A stretch of DNA of 64,000 nt, from NCBI RefSeq assembly GCF_018861905.1, contig NZ_JAHLDU010000003.1, positions 1 through 64,000 of the forward strand, in the 5' to 3' direction. Numbering within the stretch: the first letter of the stretch is position 1; each line of letters starts with the position of its first letter. The stretch is from Clostridium sp. DSM 17811. Lineage in GTDB: Bacteria; Bacillota; Clostridia; Clostridiales; Clostridiaceae. Made by a program: the position numbers and the translations under genes. The notes beneath the pieces were generated by a model, which saw only the letters and a program-made list of their open reading frames with translations, was not told the origin of the DNA and made no database searches. Shown piece after piece: positions 63,605 through 64,000 of this stretch.

Positions 63605-64000
63605 TGATTGATAGGTTGTTACAACATGGTATAGGTGGAGGTGGAGAAAGTAATACAAAAGGTATCCAAAGAGGTGAATACTCCGTTCTAAGCACTGATT
63701 TAACAATTAATATTACAATATCTCCAGTAGATATAACTAAGTCGATACCGAAAATTTTTGTTTGTGCTACAGGAGCGAGCACCAGAGCTAATGTAACATT
63801 GTTTAAATGTGTTTTAACTTCTAGCACGAATTTACAAATAACCCGTTATTCTAATGGTGCTACTTTTACAGCTACTATTGACTGGGAAGTTATTGAATAT
63901 AATAATGTTAAGAGCTTACAAACTGGGCTATTAACGCTAAATACTGCTTCAACAAATATAGCTATTTCATCTGTTAACATGTTAAAAACGGATTTGTTTC
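63604..64000 (+). CDS. Tail-associated protein, truncated by the window edge
   Basis: At least 132 residues from ATG 63604 with no stop before 64000. It starts MIDRLLQHGIGGGGE and is Ser/Thr-rich and beta-like (IQRGEYSVLSTDLTINITIS, SKSIPKIFVCAT-type), typical of small fibre or adhesin subunits. The ATG overlaps the previous gene's end. Confidence 0.7.
   Translation, partial: MIDRLLQHGIGGGGESNTKGIQRGEYSVLSTDLTINITISPVDITKSIPKIFVCATGASTRANVTLFKCVLTSSTNLQITRYSNGATFTATIDWEVIEYNNVKSLQTGLLTLNTASTNIAISSVNMLKTDLF

Overview
This window is low-GC DNA from an endospore-forming Firmicute, most likely Clostridium sensu stricto. The evidence is the AT-rich codon use, the frequent TTG and GTG starts with strong AGGAGG-type ribosome sites, and the conserved clostridial order efp, spoIIIAA-AH, asp23, nusB, folD, xseAB, ispA, dxs, tlyA, nadK, argR, recN, spoIVB, spo0A.

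Positions 1-30553 are chromosomal backbone. They begin with two single genes (a metallo-beta-lactamase-fold protein and a SAM methyltransferase). A leftward rqcH-type gene and a divergent dapF follow. A type IV pilus/pseudopilus operon (4-11.4 kb) encodes a PilB/GspE ATPase, a PilC/GspF platform protein, four prepilin-like proteins and PilM/N/O-like proteins. Next come efp and the complete spoIIIA operon (the mother-cell to forespore channel). A housekeeping run then covers folate, DNA repair, isoprenoid, NADP and arginine-regulation genes, and ends with spoIVB and spo0A. Upstream of spo0A there is a recognisable sigma-H type promoter overlapped by a 0A box. A rod-like structured RNA that I cannot assign to a known class lies between nusB and folD.

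From about 30.6 kb to the end of the window is a prophage, truncated by the window edge. Its left part carries a tyrosine recombinase, a winged-helix protein, about 1.7 kb without convincing genes, and a large serine recombinase. The gene-free stretch holds a dense array of hairpins that looks like a large ornate non-coding RNA of the ROOL/GOLLD kind. Then comes the regulatory switch (divergent promoters with operators in their spacers, two repressor-like proteins), a second tyrosine recombinase, a replication-initiator-like protein followed by iterons, and many small phage genes.

The most striking gene is a 995-residue protein at 41241-44228. It carries a DFDAD motif in the context expected for a single-chain, two-double-psi-beta-barrel RNA polymerase (QDE-1/YonO-like). 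A GIY-YIG-type nuclease gene follows.

The late region (47.6-64 kb) is a contractile-tailed phage module with PBSX (Xkd)-like order: TerS, TerL, SPP1-type portal and gp7-like protein, scaffold, P22-type coat protein, connectors, sheath, tube, tail-assembly chaperone, tape measure, baseplate proteins and fibres. The chaperone has a textbook -1 frameshift site (A AAA AAC plus a 9-bp hairpin) making a G/GT-type pair. Several intrinsic-terminator-like hairpins interrupt this late operon. That invites the idea that the phage-encoded polymerase, or antitermination, is used to read through them.
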